Origin: a virus
Direction: 5' to 3' (one strand)
Length of the DNA: 27,601 bases
Virus record (IMG/VR): IMGVR_UViG_3300008448_007198
Span: 1-27,601 of that record
The notes under the pieces were generated by a model that saw only the letters and a list, made by a program, of their open reading frames with translations, did no database searches and was not told the origin of the DNA. The position numbers and the translations under genes are program-made. Numbering within the stretch: the stretch's first letter is position 1; each line of letters begins with the position of its first letter. This document shows positions 1-5,641 of this stretch, piece after piece.

Positions 1-22
1 GGAATGAACAAAGGAACTGATT

Positions 23-322
23 ATGACTGCATTTGCTAAAACCAACTTCGAATCTGGCAACGGTGGATACCTCCACTATAACACTGGTACGGAACGTAAG
101 TTCGTTGCTCGGTTTAAGCATCGTGGTCCAGTTACCAAAGCTAAGTTCATCAAGACTCTGATCAAGCACTACACCGTCGAAGAATATTTCGCTCGCCTCG
201 GTGGTGCTTACAACGCTCAAGGTGAAGCTCCTCTGCAAATTCTCATGAACGATGAGATCCTGGTTTTCGATCGTGACGATCTCGGTCGTGGTTACTTTGT
301 TCTTGATGGAAAGGTTCTCTAA
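23..322 (+). CDS. Unknown small phage protein (99 aa)
   Basis: I do not recognise this family. The start is supported by a Shine-Dalgarno AAGGAA at 11-16, seven bases upstream of the ATG. The product is soluble and mixed-charge, with an aromatic-rich N-terminal third (residues 9-30) and an acidic C-terminal stretch around FDRDDLGRGYF. No signal peptide, membrane segment or catalytic motif is visible. Its stop overlaps the start of the next gene (TAATG), so the two are probably translationally coupled. Base composition is more GC-rich than the block that begins at 637. The reading frame is convincing, but the function is unknown. Confidence 0.75.
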   Translation: MTAFAKTNFESGNGGYLHYNTGTERKFVARFKHRGPVTKAKFIKTLIKHYTVEEYFARLGGAYNAQGEAPLQILMNDEILVFDRDDLGRGYFVLDGKVL

Positions 323-492
323 TGCAAGAGCGTGTTGGATATGCAATTGTTGGTGATGGCAAGTTCGGATTCAAGTATTTCGGTGAAACGTTCGAGAGCG
401 ATAACCCAGACTACTGGGAAGCTCGTGGATATCAAGCGATTCCTGTGTATGTTGATATGACTGCCGAACTAAAAGAGTTTTACTTCTACTAA
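322..492 (+). CDS. Unknown small phage protein (56 aa)
   Basis: This short reading frame starts on the ATG that overlaps the stop of the preceding gene (TAATG). It encodes a small acidic, aromatic-rich protein ending in EFYFY. No motif, membrane helix or cysteine pair is visible. Start/stop coupling and codon use like the upstream gene support it as real. It ends 9 bases before the promoter at 502-530, so it closes the first transcription unit in view. Function unknown. Confidence 0.65.
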   Translation: MQERVGYAIVGDGKFGFKYFGETFESDNPDYWEARGYQAIPVYVDMTAELKEFYFY

Positions 493-501
493 AAATAACT
501 G

Positions 502-530
502 TGTACATTATTTTCAATATAGTATAGACT
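502..530 (+). promoter_or_regulatory. Sigma70-like promoter upstream of structured RNA
   Basis: The -35 is TGTACA (502-507) and the -10 is TAGACT (525-530), with a 17-base spacer. The flanks resemble the other TTGACA promoters of the window (AACTG before the -35, T-rich spacer). The expected start, near 537, is one base inside the left arm of the long inverted repeat that follows. Confidence 0.55.
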
Positions 531-536
531 AAACTA

Positions 537-620
537 TCAGATGGTGATGGACCTCGAATGGTCTTTCGTAAATTGCTAGATATTGCAGGGTGGACTGGTC
601 CATTACCATCTGATCTTTTT
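537..620 (+). ncRNA. Candidate structured small RNA or 5' leader with 18-bp stem
   Basis: Left arm 536-553 and right arm 597-614 form 18 consecutive pairs, one of them G-U, and are followed by CTTTTT (615-620). The 43-base loop can form a smaller hairpin (CGAA 555-558 with TTCG 565-568). The promoter at 502-530 would start RNA at the first bases of the stem, giving a transcript of about 84 nt ending in a U-tract. It could be a free small RNA, or a leader or attenuator for the glycosyltransferase gene that starts 17 bases after the U-tract. It does not fold as a tRNA. Confidence 0.5.
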
Positions 621-636
621 ATAAATCGCAGGTCAT

Positions 637-1713
637 ATGAAAGAATGCATTCTTATACCGGCACACAATGAAGAAGTAGTACTACAGACTACTCTTAATT
701 CTTTATACGAAGAAGGATTTAATCCGGCACACATTTATTGTGTTGATGATTTTTCTACAGACGATACGTATAACATATGTGTAGCCAATAAAGTAAATAT
801 TTGTAAGACTCCAACTAATTTAGGCAAAGCTTGCGCGCAAGAATATGCTATAAAACACTTTAAGTTGTGTGATAAATATAAGCATGTTATAATGATGGAT
901 GCTGACACAAAAGTAGATAAAAATTTTAGAGATACTGTTCTAATTAATTTAATGATATATTCTAATGTTGATTTGTTCGTCGGACAAGTTATTAGTTCAA
1001 ATGCTAATCACATATATTCTGCATACAGAGCTATAGAATACACGTTTTCACATGAAATAATTAAACGGGGGCAAGATAATTTTGGTGTTATCTACGTAGC
1101 CCCTGGCTGCGTTTCAATATATTCTACAGCGATATTGAGATACTTAAGTTTTGATTCATCTATATTAACAGAAGATATGGACTTTACAATTCAAGTTCAT
1201 AGACTTGGCGGAAAAATAAAATACTTACACGATGTAAAAGTTATAACTCAAGATCCTTGTAACTTAAAAGATTATCATCAGCAGATGCTAAGATGGTCTA
1301 GAGGATTTTGGCAGGTTGTTTCGAAATACTGCCATGTACTCATGCGCCCTAAAAAAGTAGATTTATATCTATTATATGTAGTATTGTACTCTCTTGTATT
1401 CAATAGAGTTACTATATTAGCTATAAGTTTATTTGTATTATCATCCATTGCAATATTACTTGCATTGTTTATTGATATATGCATTTTTGCTCTTATTGGA
1501 TTATATACTTCATATAAAACAAAAAGAAACGATTTAATGTATAGACTTCCAGTGTTATACTTTTTATCGTTTTTTAATACATATGTTTATATTCGAAGCT
1601 TTTTTGAAATTATTATATTTGGTAAGAAAAAAGTTGATTGGAATAAAGTTAGTAGATACGGAGAAGACGATGAAGAAGTACATGTTAGTAGCACTGGCTA
1701 TGTTAACACCTAG
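637..1713 (+). CDS. Family 2 membrane glycosyltransferase (processive type)
   Basis: This is a GT-A fold glycosyltransferase of the PgaC/NodC/cellulose-synthase type, which builds polysaccharide from nucleotide sugars at the inner membrane. Visible motifs are the N-terminal strand and PAHNEE (8-13), VDD (36-38), the metal-binding DAD (88-90), the catalytic TED (178-180) and QMLRW (216-220), the QxxRW signature of processive synthases. About three hydrophobic segments follow (roughly 243-262, 263-290, 306-330), then a basic tail. At 358 aa it is shorter than typical PgaC or NodC (about 410-440), and it lacks N-terminal helices. The gene is visibly AT-richer than its neighbours on both sides, which suggests separate acquisition. 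A weak CAGG precedes the start. Enzyme class is confident; sugar and product are unknown. Confidence 0.88.
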   Translation: MKECILIPAHNEEVVLQTTLNSLYEEGFNPAHIYCVDDFSTDDTYNICVANKVNICKTPTNLGKACAQEYAIKHFKLCDKYKHVIMMDADTKVDKNFRDTVLINLMIYSNVDLFVGQVISSNANHIYSAYRAIEYTFSHEIIKRGQDNFGVIYVAPGCVSIYSTAILRYLSFDSSILTEDMDFTIQVHRLGGKIKYLHDVKVITQDPCNLKDYHQQMLRWSRGFWQVVSKYCHVLMRPKKVDLYLLYVVLYSLVFNRVTILAISLFVLSSIAILLALFIDICIFALIGLYTSYKTKRNDLMYRLPVLYFLSFFNTYVYIRSFFEIIIFGKKKVDWNKVSRYGEDDEEVHVSSTGYVNT

Positions 1714-2095
1714 TTATGCCTATGCTGAAGAAGGAAATTTTCCTGGCACTCTCTGGGTTAATGTAACTGGACCATATCATGGAAATCAAGAAAATGGAAA
1801 TTGGGTTGTGTCTGGTAAAGTGACTCAAGACGCGGTCATCACAGATATATCTGATTGGAAACTCAGCGCAACTACTAGCATCGGGTTCAGTAAGGATACT
1901 AAAGGTTTTGATTGGAATAATAAAGTAGTTCCATCAGCCGGCTTAAAATTATCAACTATTAAAAATAATAATTATTTTGATATTATTGTGCAATATGCTC
2001 ATGAGCAATCACTCGGCAAATTAACAAACGGCTCTCAGCGATCAGCTGGAGGTGTACAAGTTTCGGTTAATTATTGGACTGGATGGGGTAGATAA
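1670..2095 (+). CDS. Secreted protein with signal peptide (141 aa)
   Basis: I chose the ATG at 1670, preceded by GGAG at 1660-1663, because it gives a classic signal peptide: basic MKK, a hydrophobic core and an AYA/E cleavage site near residue 19. An upstream in-frame start at 1583 would bury this signal. The gene overlaps the end of the glycosyltransferase by 44 bases. The mature part is rich in Gly, Asn, Trp and Ser with alternating polar and hydrophobic residues, suggesting a beta-rich periplasmic or outer-membrane-associated protein. No catalytic motif or cysteine pair is seen. Its position suggests a role in the same surface process, which is inference only. Confidence 0.8.
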   Translation: MKKYMLVALAMLTPSYAYAEEGNFPGTLWVNVTGPYHGNQENGNWVVSGKVTQDAVITDISDWKLSATTSIGFSKDTKGFDWNNKVVPSAGLKLSTIKNNNYFDIIVQYAHEQSLGKLTNGSQRSAGGVQVSVNYWTGWGR

Positions 2096-2484
2096 TGTAC
2101 AATATAGCATCAAATGGATTAGTCGCAACAATAATGCGCTGGCCAATTCTTGGTGGAATCATATCAGGAATCACAGCAATAAACACGACTGGTTGGATTT
2201 CTAGTATAGCTATATTTATAGCTGGAAGCACAATTGGTGCCTATGCACTATCGAAGTACTTTAAAAATATGTTGTGTGATTGTGAAAACTATGATTTCGT
2301 CGACAAGATAAGCTGGGTAGTTGAACACAGTCCAGAAACTGGCGCTGAACGGCCATGGGATGTGTATTCAATGTTTGCTGGAAATGAATCTACTAAGCAA
2401 CATTATGCTTCATATGCGACTGAAGAATCCGCTCTTAATAAGATTGCAAAACTGAAAGATATTTTGATAACTAAAGAAAAATAA
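2095..2484 (+). CDS. Membrane protein with two hydrophobic segments (129 aa)
   Basis: The start overlaps the previous stop (TAATG). Residues about 17-30 and 33-55 are hydrophobic and glycine-rich, with small-residue spacing that suggests helix packing. The rest (about 57-129) is soluble, with CDC at about 61-63 and an SPETGAERPWD stretch. Family not recognised. It belongs to the AT-rich block with the glycosyltransferase and the secreted protein, so all members of this block are membrane or export proteins. It could be a partner of the synthase or an independent superinfection-type membrane protein; the sequence does not decide. Confidence 0.75.
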   Translation: MYNIASNGLVATIMRWPILGGIISGITAINTTGWISSIAIFIAGSTIGAYALSKYFKNMLCDCENYDFVDKISWVVEHSPETGAERPWDVYSMFAGNESTKQHYASYATEESALNKIAKLKDILITKEK

Positions 2485-2544
2485 TATACTGGTAAAGAAT
2501 ACATTCATTTTGGTTATAAGATAAATATATTATCTGAAGGTCAC

Positions 2545-2580
2545 AATGTTTCATCTTGATATTTGTAAATCTGAAACATT
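2545..2580 (+). repeat. Hairpin followed by an eight-G run
   Basis: AATGTTTCA (2545-2553) and TGAAACATT (2572-2580) are perfect 9-bp inverted arms around an 18-base loop. AA and then eight consecutive G (2583-2590) follow at once, then the palindrome GTAGATCTAC (2590-2599). There is no U-tract, so this is not a normal terminator. It lies just upstream of the ATG at 2603. Confidence 0.5.
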
Positions 2581-2602
2581 AAGGGGGGGGTAGATCTACC
2601 AG

Positions 2603-2734
2603 ATGAAAACTAAATATAAACTTATAGCAGTTAAAATTACTTTTATTGGGTGTATTGCTTTAATTCTTTCTACAGAAGTTGGTAAGCAATATGCCGATCA
2701 AATTAAACCATTGATTGAGCTAATTCTTCAATAA
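2603..2734 (+). CDS. Small single-pass membrane protein (43 aa)
   Basis: This short gene encodes a basic N-terminus (MKTKYK), one hydrophobic helix at about 7-24 and a short mixed-charge tail. AAGGGGGGGG (2581-2590) is the only ribosome-binding-like sequence and lies 12 bases upstream, which is long spacing. It closes the AT-rich block, six bases before the promoter at 2741. Such small phage membrane peptides can be exclusion or toxin-like factors, but nothing in the sequence proves this. Function unknown. Confidence 0.55.
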   Translation: MKTKYKLIAVKITFIGCIALILSTEVGKQYADQIKPLIELILQ

Positions 2735-2740
2735 TAATTG

Positions 2741-2769
2741 TTGACATTTATCGAGTGGTGGTGTATAAC
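2741..2769 (+). promoter_or_regulatory. Sigma70-like promoter, TTGACA/TATAAC
   Basis: The -35 is TTGACA (2741-2746), the spacer 17 bases and the -10 TATAAC (2764-2769). Predicted start near 2776, at the AGGAG of the gene at 2789. The left arm of a 13-bp inverted repeat (2753-2765) lies inside the promoter, so it is absent from RNA made here. Confidence 0.7.
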
Positions 2770-2828
2770 AAAATCAGGAGATTTCGTTATGACAATGCAT
2801 CTTTTAGGTCCTGCTTACACCACCACTC
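2753..2828 (+). repeat. 13-bp inverted repeat enclosing a ribosome-binding site
   Basis: GAGTGGTGGTGTA (2753-2765) and TACACCACCACTC (2816-2828) are perfectly complementary. The 50-base loop holds AGGAG (2776-2780) and the ATG at 2789. Read-through RNA from upstream contains both arms, while RNA from the local promoter lacks the left one. Confidence 0.65.
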
Positions 2829-3208
2829 AAAATACTAAACGCAAATCTAAAATGACAACACCCAAGTATACTAAAATAGCCATAGACTGGCTAGAATACA
2901 ATAGGCAAATGAAGCGCCTCGGTTGTAAGACTAAAACGTTCGAAGAATATAAGCAATATCGATCGGGCAACTATAAACCCAAGCTTCGTGGCACTCAGAT
3001 GCCTAACTATAAGGTCTCAAACCATCGTGAGCAATACCCGTCTCAAAATCAGATAGGTACTCATTACACGAAAGATCTTGCTTATGAGCAAGAAAAACTC
3101 CAAGTAAGTAGCAATTATATCGTCGGCCAAGCCTATAACAAAGGCGGACTTGTTGTCCTTTCTAAGTCTGATGCGGCCGACCCGGCAACTGGCAAAAGAC
3201 GGTGTTAA
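2789..3208 (+). CDS. Conserved phage protein of unknown function (139 aa)
   Basis: I chose the ATG at 2789 because AGGAG (2776-2780) precedes it and it lies downstream of the predicted transcription start; the earlier in-frame TTG at 2738 lies before the promoter. The N-terminus (MHLLGP followed by a TTT run) and the C-terminal SKSDAADPATGKRR resemble a family that I recall being common in T4-like and marine phages, with no known role. The protein is basic, has no membrane segment and carries a central region of Tyr, Lys and Arg residues. The codons for YTTT form the right arm of the inverted repeat. The last seven bases overlap the next gene. Confidence 0.75.
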   Translation: MTMHLLGPAYTTTQNTKRKSKMTTPKYTKIAIDWLEYNRQMKRLGCKTKTFEEYKQYRSGNYKPKLRGTQMPNYKVSNHREQYPSQNQIGTHYTKDLAYEQEKLQVSSNYIVGQAYNKGGLVVLSKSDAADPATGKRRC

Positions 3209-3354
3209 CCATTCTTCTCCTTCTTCTGTCAGTGCCGTTCTTGGCGGTCTTGGGTCTCTTTCTTTGGATCGGACTCAAGGCCGCCAAGTATATTTTTCAT
3301 TTTGCACTCTATGGCTTCATATTTTTATGCCTAATTGCTCTACTTTTCAGTTGA
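3202..3354 (+). CDS. Tiny two-helix membrane protein with GTG start (50 aa)
   Basis: This frame opens with GTG at 3202, overlapping the previous stop by seven bases (GTGTTAA). It encodes an almost entirely hydrophobic peptide with two probable helices (about 2-24 and 30-50), joined by a short basic turn (GLKAAKY). The stop codon lies inside the -35 box of the next promoter. There is no other start in the frame, so translation probably depends on coupling to the upstream gene. A competing frame through the same DNA (3150-3392) is less protein-like. Function unknown. Confidence 0.55.
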   Translation: MLTILLLLLSVPFLAVLGLFLWIGLKAAKYIFHFALYGFIFLCLIALLFS

Positions 3355-3379
3355 CATTTTTATCAAACAATGGTAGACT
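3351..3379 (+). promoter_or_regulatory. Sigma70-like promoter at a probably leaderless gene
   Basis: TTGACA (3351-3356), a 17-base spacer and TAGACT (3374-3379). The predicted start is 3385-3386, on the ATG itself. TTCAGT (3346-3351) and ACTGAA (3377-3382) form a small inverted repeat across the two boxes, which could be an operator. Confidence 0.7.
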
Positions 3380-3384
3380 GAATC

Positions 3385-3555
3385 ATGGTTAGAACATATC
3401 TCACAAATTTCGACCGCATTATCTATGAAGGCGTAAGCCTTTATGATGCAATGGAAGCCGCTGAAAAGGCCGGTTTTGAGGCTACGATCTATAATGATTT
3501 TGACAAGACTGTCATGACTTATAGTCCTATTGGTGGATGGATCTTTAATGATTGA
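3385..3555 (+). CDS. Unknown small protein, probably from a leaderless mRNA (56 aa)
   Basis: The ATG coincides with the predicted transcription start of the promoter at 3351-3379, and no Shine-Dalgarno lies upstream, so the mRNA is probably leaderless. The product is a soluble 56-residue alpha/beta-like protein with an amphipathic middle (YDAMEAAEKAGFEATIY). The stop overlaps the start of the SWIM-type gene (ATGATTGA), which implies coupling. Family not recognised. Confidence 0.65.
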   Translation: MVRTYLTNFDRIIYEGVSLYDAMEAAEKAGFEATIYNDFDKTVMTYSPIGGWIFND

Positions 3556-3775
3556 TCTTCATGGCGTCAGCCCATTCAAGACTCCGCTCAGAATGGCAGG
3601 GGTTAACTTCGATAACCATCATCTCATTGGTTTCTCATGGCCATACACCAACTCACAAGGTAAGACATATTACACCACGATGACAGATCGTGGTTGGGTT
3701 TGCAATTGCACCGGTTTTAATTTCCATGGCAAGTGCAAGCACATTCGTGGTGTGCATGAAAGGCTAGTAGCATGA
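3548..3775 (+). CDS. SWIM-type zinc finger protein (75 aa)
   Basis: The C-terminal half has the SWIM zinc finger pattern CxCx(n)CxH: C52, C54, C63 and H65, within VCNCTGF and GKCKHIRGVH. SWIM fingers usually bind DNA or proteins and are found as modules of nucleases, helicases and transposases; here the finger is almost the whole protein. I chose the ATG at 3548, which overlaps the previous stop, over an in-frame ATG at 3530. The stop overlaps the next gene through ATGA. It may act as a small DNA-binding or adaptor protein, which is inference from the fold. Confidence 0.7.
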   Translation: MIDLHGVSPFKTPLRMAGVNFDNHHLIGFSWPYTNSQGKTYYTTMTDRGWVCNCTGFNFHGKCKHIRGVHERLVA

Positions 3776-4173
3776 TCGTTCAGAATGCAGTAATTTGTAA
3801 CAAGTGCGATGACTTCATTGTCTCAAAGCACCGCCATGACTTTGTCGAATGTAAGTGTGGCAACATCGCTGTTGATGGCGGACAGGAGTATCTGCGTCGT
3901 GTTGGAACAATGAATTCGTATATTGATATGAGTTGGTCATTGCCTGATGAAGTGTATAACGAATGTGCCAAGGCGGTTCAAGAAGCGATGAATACCAATC
4001 GTAACCGGTTTGGTATTGCCAATGCCGTGATGCGCATTCTTCGTGAATATAACCACATCATTGCAGAAGGCGAACAGCGAGTAATCGCAAAGAATGAAAA
4101 TTTGAATGAAGTGTTAATTGTTGAAGAAGACGGCAGCTATGCCCGTTATAGAAAGGTGGATATCAATGAGTAA
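3772..4173 (+). CDS. Small zinc-ribbon-like phage protein (133 aa)
   Basis: The N-terminal 40 residues carry CNKC (C9, C12) and CKC (C27, C29), a probable zinc ribbon, followed by GGQEYLRRVG. This combination matches a family I recall as widespread in phages (DUF7695-like; the name needs checking). The rest is helical and charged. It starts by an ATGA overlap with the SWIM gene and ends overlapping the next start, so it sits in the middle of a tightly coupled run. Role unknown; zinc-binding regulatory or nucleic-acid-binding functions are plausible. Confidence 0.7.
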   Translation: MIVQNAVICNKCDDFIVSKHRHDFVECKCGNIAVDGGQEYLRRVGTMNSYIDMSWSLPDEVYNECAKAVQEAMNTNRNRFGIANAVMRILREYNHIIAEGEQRVIAKNENLNEVLIVEEDGSYARYRKVDINE

Positions 4174-4399
4174 GATTTCTGTAGAACTTGATTGGGAAAC
4201 TATCGATAATATCGTTGTCGGTCAACTCCGTGATACTTGGGAAGGGCTCAAGAAGGACCTCGGTGCTAACAACCATGTATTTGTATGGGGTGATCAGGAA
4301 GCTGATGATGCCGAGATCCAAAAGCATATTGATGCTCTCGAGGTAGTCCTGAAGTGGTATACGACTCCTGATCAACGCAAGGAGCTGGGTCTTGAGTGA
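4166..4399 (+). CDS. Small acidic phage protein (77 aa)
   Basis: The ATG at 4166 overlaps the upstream stop (ATGAGTAA) and has an AGGTGG-like site about six bases before it; the earlier in-frame start at 4118 would lie deep in the upstream gene. The product is acidic and mostly helical, with no cysteines or membrane segment. The pattern of a short helix, Asp/Glu-rich middle and amphipathic end (HIDALEVVLKWY) resembles small proteins common in T4-like phages. Function unknown. Its 3' end carries the AAGGAG used by the next gene. Confidence 0.7.
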   Translation: MSKISVELDWETIDNIVVGQLRDTWEGLKKDLGANNHVFVWGDQEADDAEIQKHIDALEVVLKWYTTPDQRKELGLE

Positions 4400-4532
4400 A
4401 CTGCTTTATGTTGCGGTATCAGTCGTAGTTGTGTCTGTAGCATACCTGGTGTATCTTCTTAAGACTGCGCCTGAAGGCTATGAAGATGAAAACGGATTCC
4501 ATTACGGAAAGGATCCAAGAGACAATGGCTAA
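4392..4532 (+). CDS. Tiny membrane protein with TTG start (46 aa)
   Basis: The TTG at 4392 has a strong AAGGAG at 4379-4384, seven bases upstream, and overlaps the previous stop. The product has a valine-rich helix at about 5-23, then a short acidic and aromatic cytoplasmic or periplasmic tail (YEDENGFHYGKDPRDNG). No ATG is available in the frame near this site. Composition, spacing and overlaps on both sides support it as a real gene. Function unknown; its setting is like that of the other tiny membrane protein at 3202. Confidence 0.6.
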   Translation: MSELLYVAVSVVVVSVAYLVYLLKTAPEGYEDENGFHYGKDPRDNG

Positions 4533-4794
4533 ATATCTTGTCGAAACTATTAGCATGTTTCGTATTCGTTACGTCGTTGACTGTGAATCTGCTGGCCATG
4601 CCAAGGACGTTGTTACGATGAACGAGGCTGAAGAGTTTAGTCAGCTTCACATCGACGAGATGATTACCTCCGCTCGCGAGATCGATGATGCAGAGTATCT
4701 TCGGCTGTTTAATGAGGATAATGACTATCTTCAGGGATGGGATGACGATCAGAAATTTAAATTTGTACACAAGGTGAATTATGGAACAGAATAA
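4525..4794 (+). CDS. Acidic small phage protein (89 aa)
   Basis: I chose the ATG at 4525, which overlaps the stop of the preceding gene, over an in-frame ATG at 4480. An AAGGA lies at 4509-4513. The product starts with a beta-like segment (YLVETISMFRIRYVVDCES), then becomes strongly acidic with repeated Asp/Glu pairs. The pattern of a sensor-like strand followed by acidic helices recurs in phage proteins of unknown role. It overlaps the next gene by 14 bases. Confidence 0.7.
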   Translation: MAKYLVETISMFRIRYVVDCESAGHAKDVVTMNEAEEFSQLHIDEMITSAREIDDAEYLRLFNEDNDYLQGWDDDQKFKFVHKVNYGTE

Positions 4795-5047
4795 GGTTTA
4801 TACGATCAAGCTCATCTCTGGTGAGGAGATTATCGCTCGAGTGAAGCAGGAAGGTGGGGTGACTGAACTCATCAAGCCCCGTGCAATTGCCATGAATGCT
4901 ACCGGTGGATTCGGTATGATGCCTTGGCTGGTGTCTGCTCCAGATAGCAACGTACTGATTGCTGACACGACTATTGTTGGTGCTGTTGAAACCGGTAATA
5001 TTGTCAGCACACAATACATCAAGCAGACTACAGGGATCCAGATTTAA
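4781..5047 (+). CDS. Possible Sm-like small protein (88 aa)
   Basis: An AAGGTG (4771-4776) precedes the ATG. The N-terminal YTIKLISGEEIIARV resembles the Sm1 strand pattern (hydrophobic strand, x-G-E, strand), and a later IADTTIVGAVET resembles an Sm2-type segment. LSm/Hfq-like proteins of similar length are known in T4-like marine phages and bind RNA as rings. The match is by pattern only, with an unusual glycine-rich insert (NATGGFGMMPW). It could equally be an unrelated small beta-barrel. Fold assignment is tentative, gene reality is good. Confidence 0.7.
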   Translation: MEQNKVYTIKLISGEEIIARVKQEGGVTELIKPRAIAMNATGGFGMMPWLVSAPDSNVLIADTTIVGAVETGNIVSTQYIKQTTGIQI

Positions 5048-5050
5048 ACT

Positions 5051-5614
5051 ATGAACCTCTTTGTTCTCGATACATGTCCAATCAAAGCTGCTCAATTGCA
5101 GTGCGACAAGCATGTGGTGAAGATGATCGTCGAGTCGGCTCAGATGCTCTCGACGGTTCACCGTATGCTTGATGGTGTGCAAACTCGTGTGCCATCAAAG
5201 TCTGGCAAGACCATGTCCAAGGCATGGACCTTGCCAGATAGCCGTGAGGATGTTATGTATCGTGCAGTGCACATGCATCATCCTTGCACCATCTGGACTG
5301 CTGAGAGCAACAACAACTACAACTGGCACTATGTGCACTTTGTAGCTCTGTGTGACGAGTATACGTACCGTTACGGCAAGGTCCACAGTACCGATACGTT
5401 GCTTCGTGAGGTTCTCAAGAGTCCTCCACTGAACATTCCGGTCGGTTACAAGACTCCACAGCCTCTGGCTATGAAGTCAAATCCAGAGTGTATGGACTAT
5501 CGTGACATCGTAGGTTCATACCGCAAGTTTTACCAGACTAAGCAAGATCGCTTCAAGATGGTCTGGACAAAAAGACCAGTACCTGAGTGGTTTAATTATA
5601 TAAATAACTCATAA
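5051..5614 (+). CDS. Conserved phage protein, CDKHVVKM family (187 aa)
   Basis: The N-terminus (MNLFVLDTCPIKAAQ, then CDKHVVKMIVESAQMLST) matches a protein family I recall as common in T4-like phages and without a settled function. Later conserved blocks are HHPCTIWTAESNNNYNW and LCDEYTYRYGKVH, rich in His, Trp and Tyr, which look like an enzyme active-site core. C18, H21 and K24 in the first helix and the HP pair near residue 75 are candidate functional residues. No clear Shine-Dalgarno is present; the start is three bases after the previous stop. Its last bases overlap an 11-bp inverted repeat. Confidence 0.8.
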   Translation: MNLFVLDTCPIKAAQLQCDKHVVKMIVESAQMLSTVHRMLDGVQTRVPSKSGKTMSKAWTLPDSREDVMYRAVHMHHPCTIWTAESNNNYNWHYVHFVALCDEYTYRYGKVHSTDTLLREVLKSPPLNIPVGYKTPQPLAMKSNPECMDYRDIVGSYRKFYQTKQDRFKMVWTKRPVPEWFNYINNS

Positions 5615-5628
5615 TAATAAACCACTCA
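5584..5628 (+). repeat. 11-bp inverted repeat around a late promoter box
   Basis: TGAGTGGTTTA (5584-5594) and TAAACCACTCA (5618-5628) are perfectly complementary, with a 23-base loop that contains TATAAATA (5599-5606). The right arm ends two bases before the TGGAGA of the next gene. No U-tract follows, so it is not a standard terminator. Confidence 0.6.
5599..5606 (+). promoter_or_regulatory. T4-type late promoter box TATAAATA
   Basis: This is an exact match to the T4 late promoter core recognised by gp55. Transcription would start near 5612, inside the loop of the inverted repeat and 30 bases before the ATG at 5642. Confidence 0.55.
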
Positions 5629-5641
5629 ATTGGAGATTCCA

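Noticed and set aside
537-620. tRNA in the structured RNA region
   Set aside because: The 18-bp closing stem, lack of a T-loop (GTTCRA) and lack of an acceptor-stem pattern rule out a tRNA.
1583-2095. Longer form of the secreted protein starting at 1583
   Set aside because: It would place 29 residues before the signal peptide and lacks a ribosome site, whereas the ATG at 1670 has GGAG and a proper signal sequence.
3150-3392. 80-residue frame on the + strand overlapping the GTG membrane peptide
   Set aside because: It starts inside the gene at 2789, has no ribosome site, crosses the promoter at 3351-3379 and has a low-quality composition compared with the hydrophobic frame at 3202.
4757-5182. 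141-residue frame on the - strand
   Set aside because: It lies opposite the Sm-like and CDKHVVKM genes and all supported neighbours are on the + strand.
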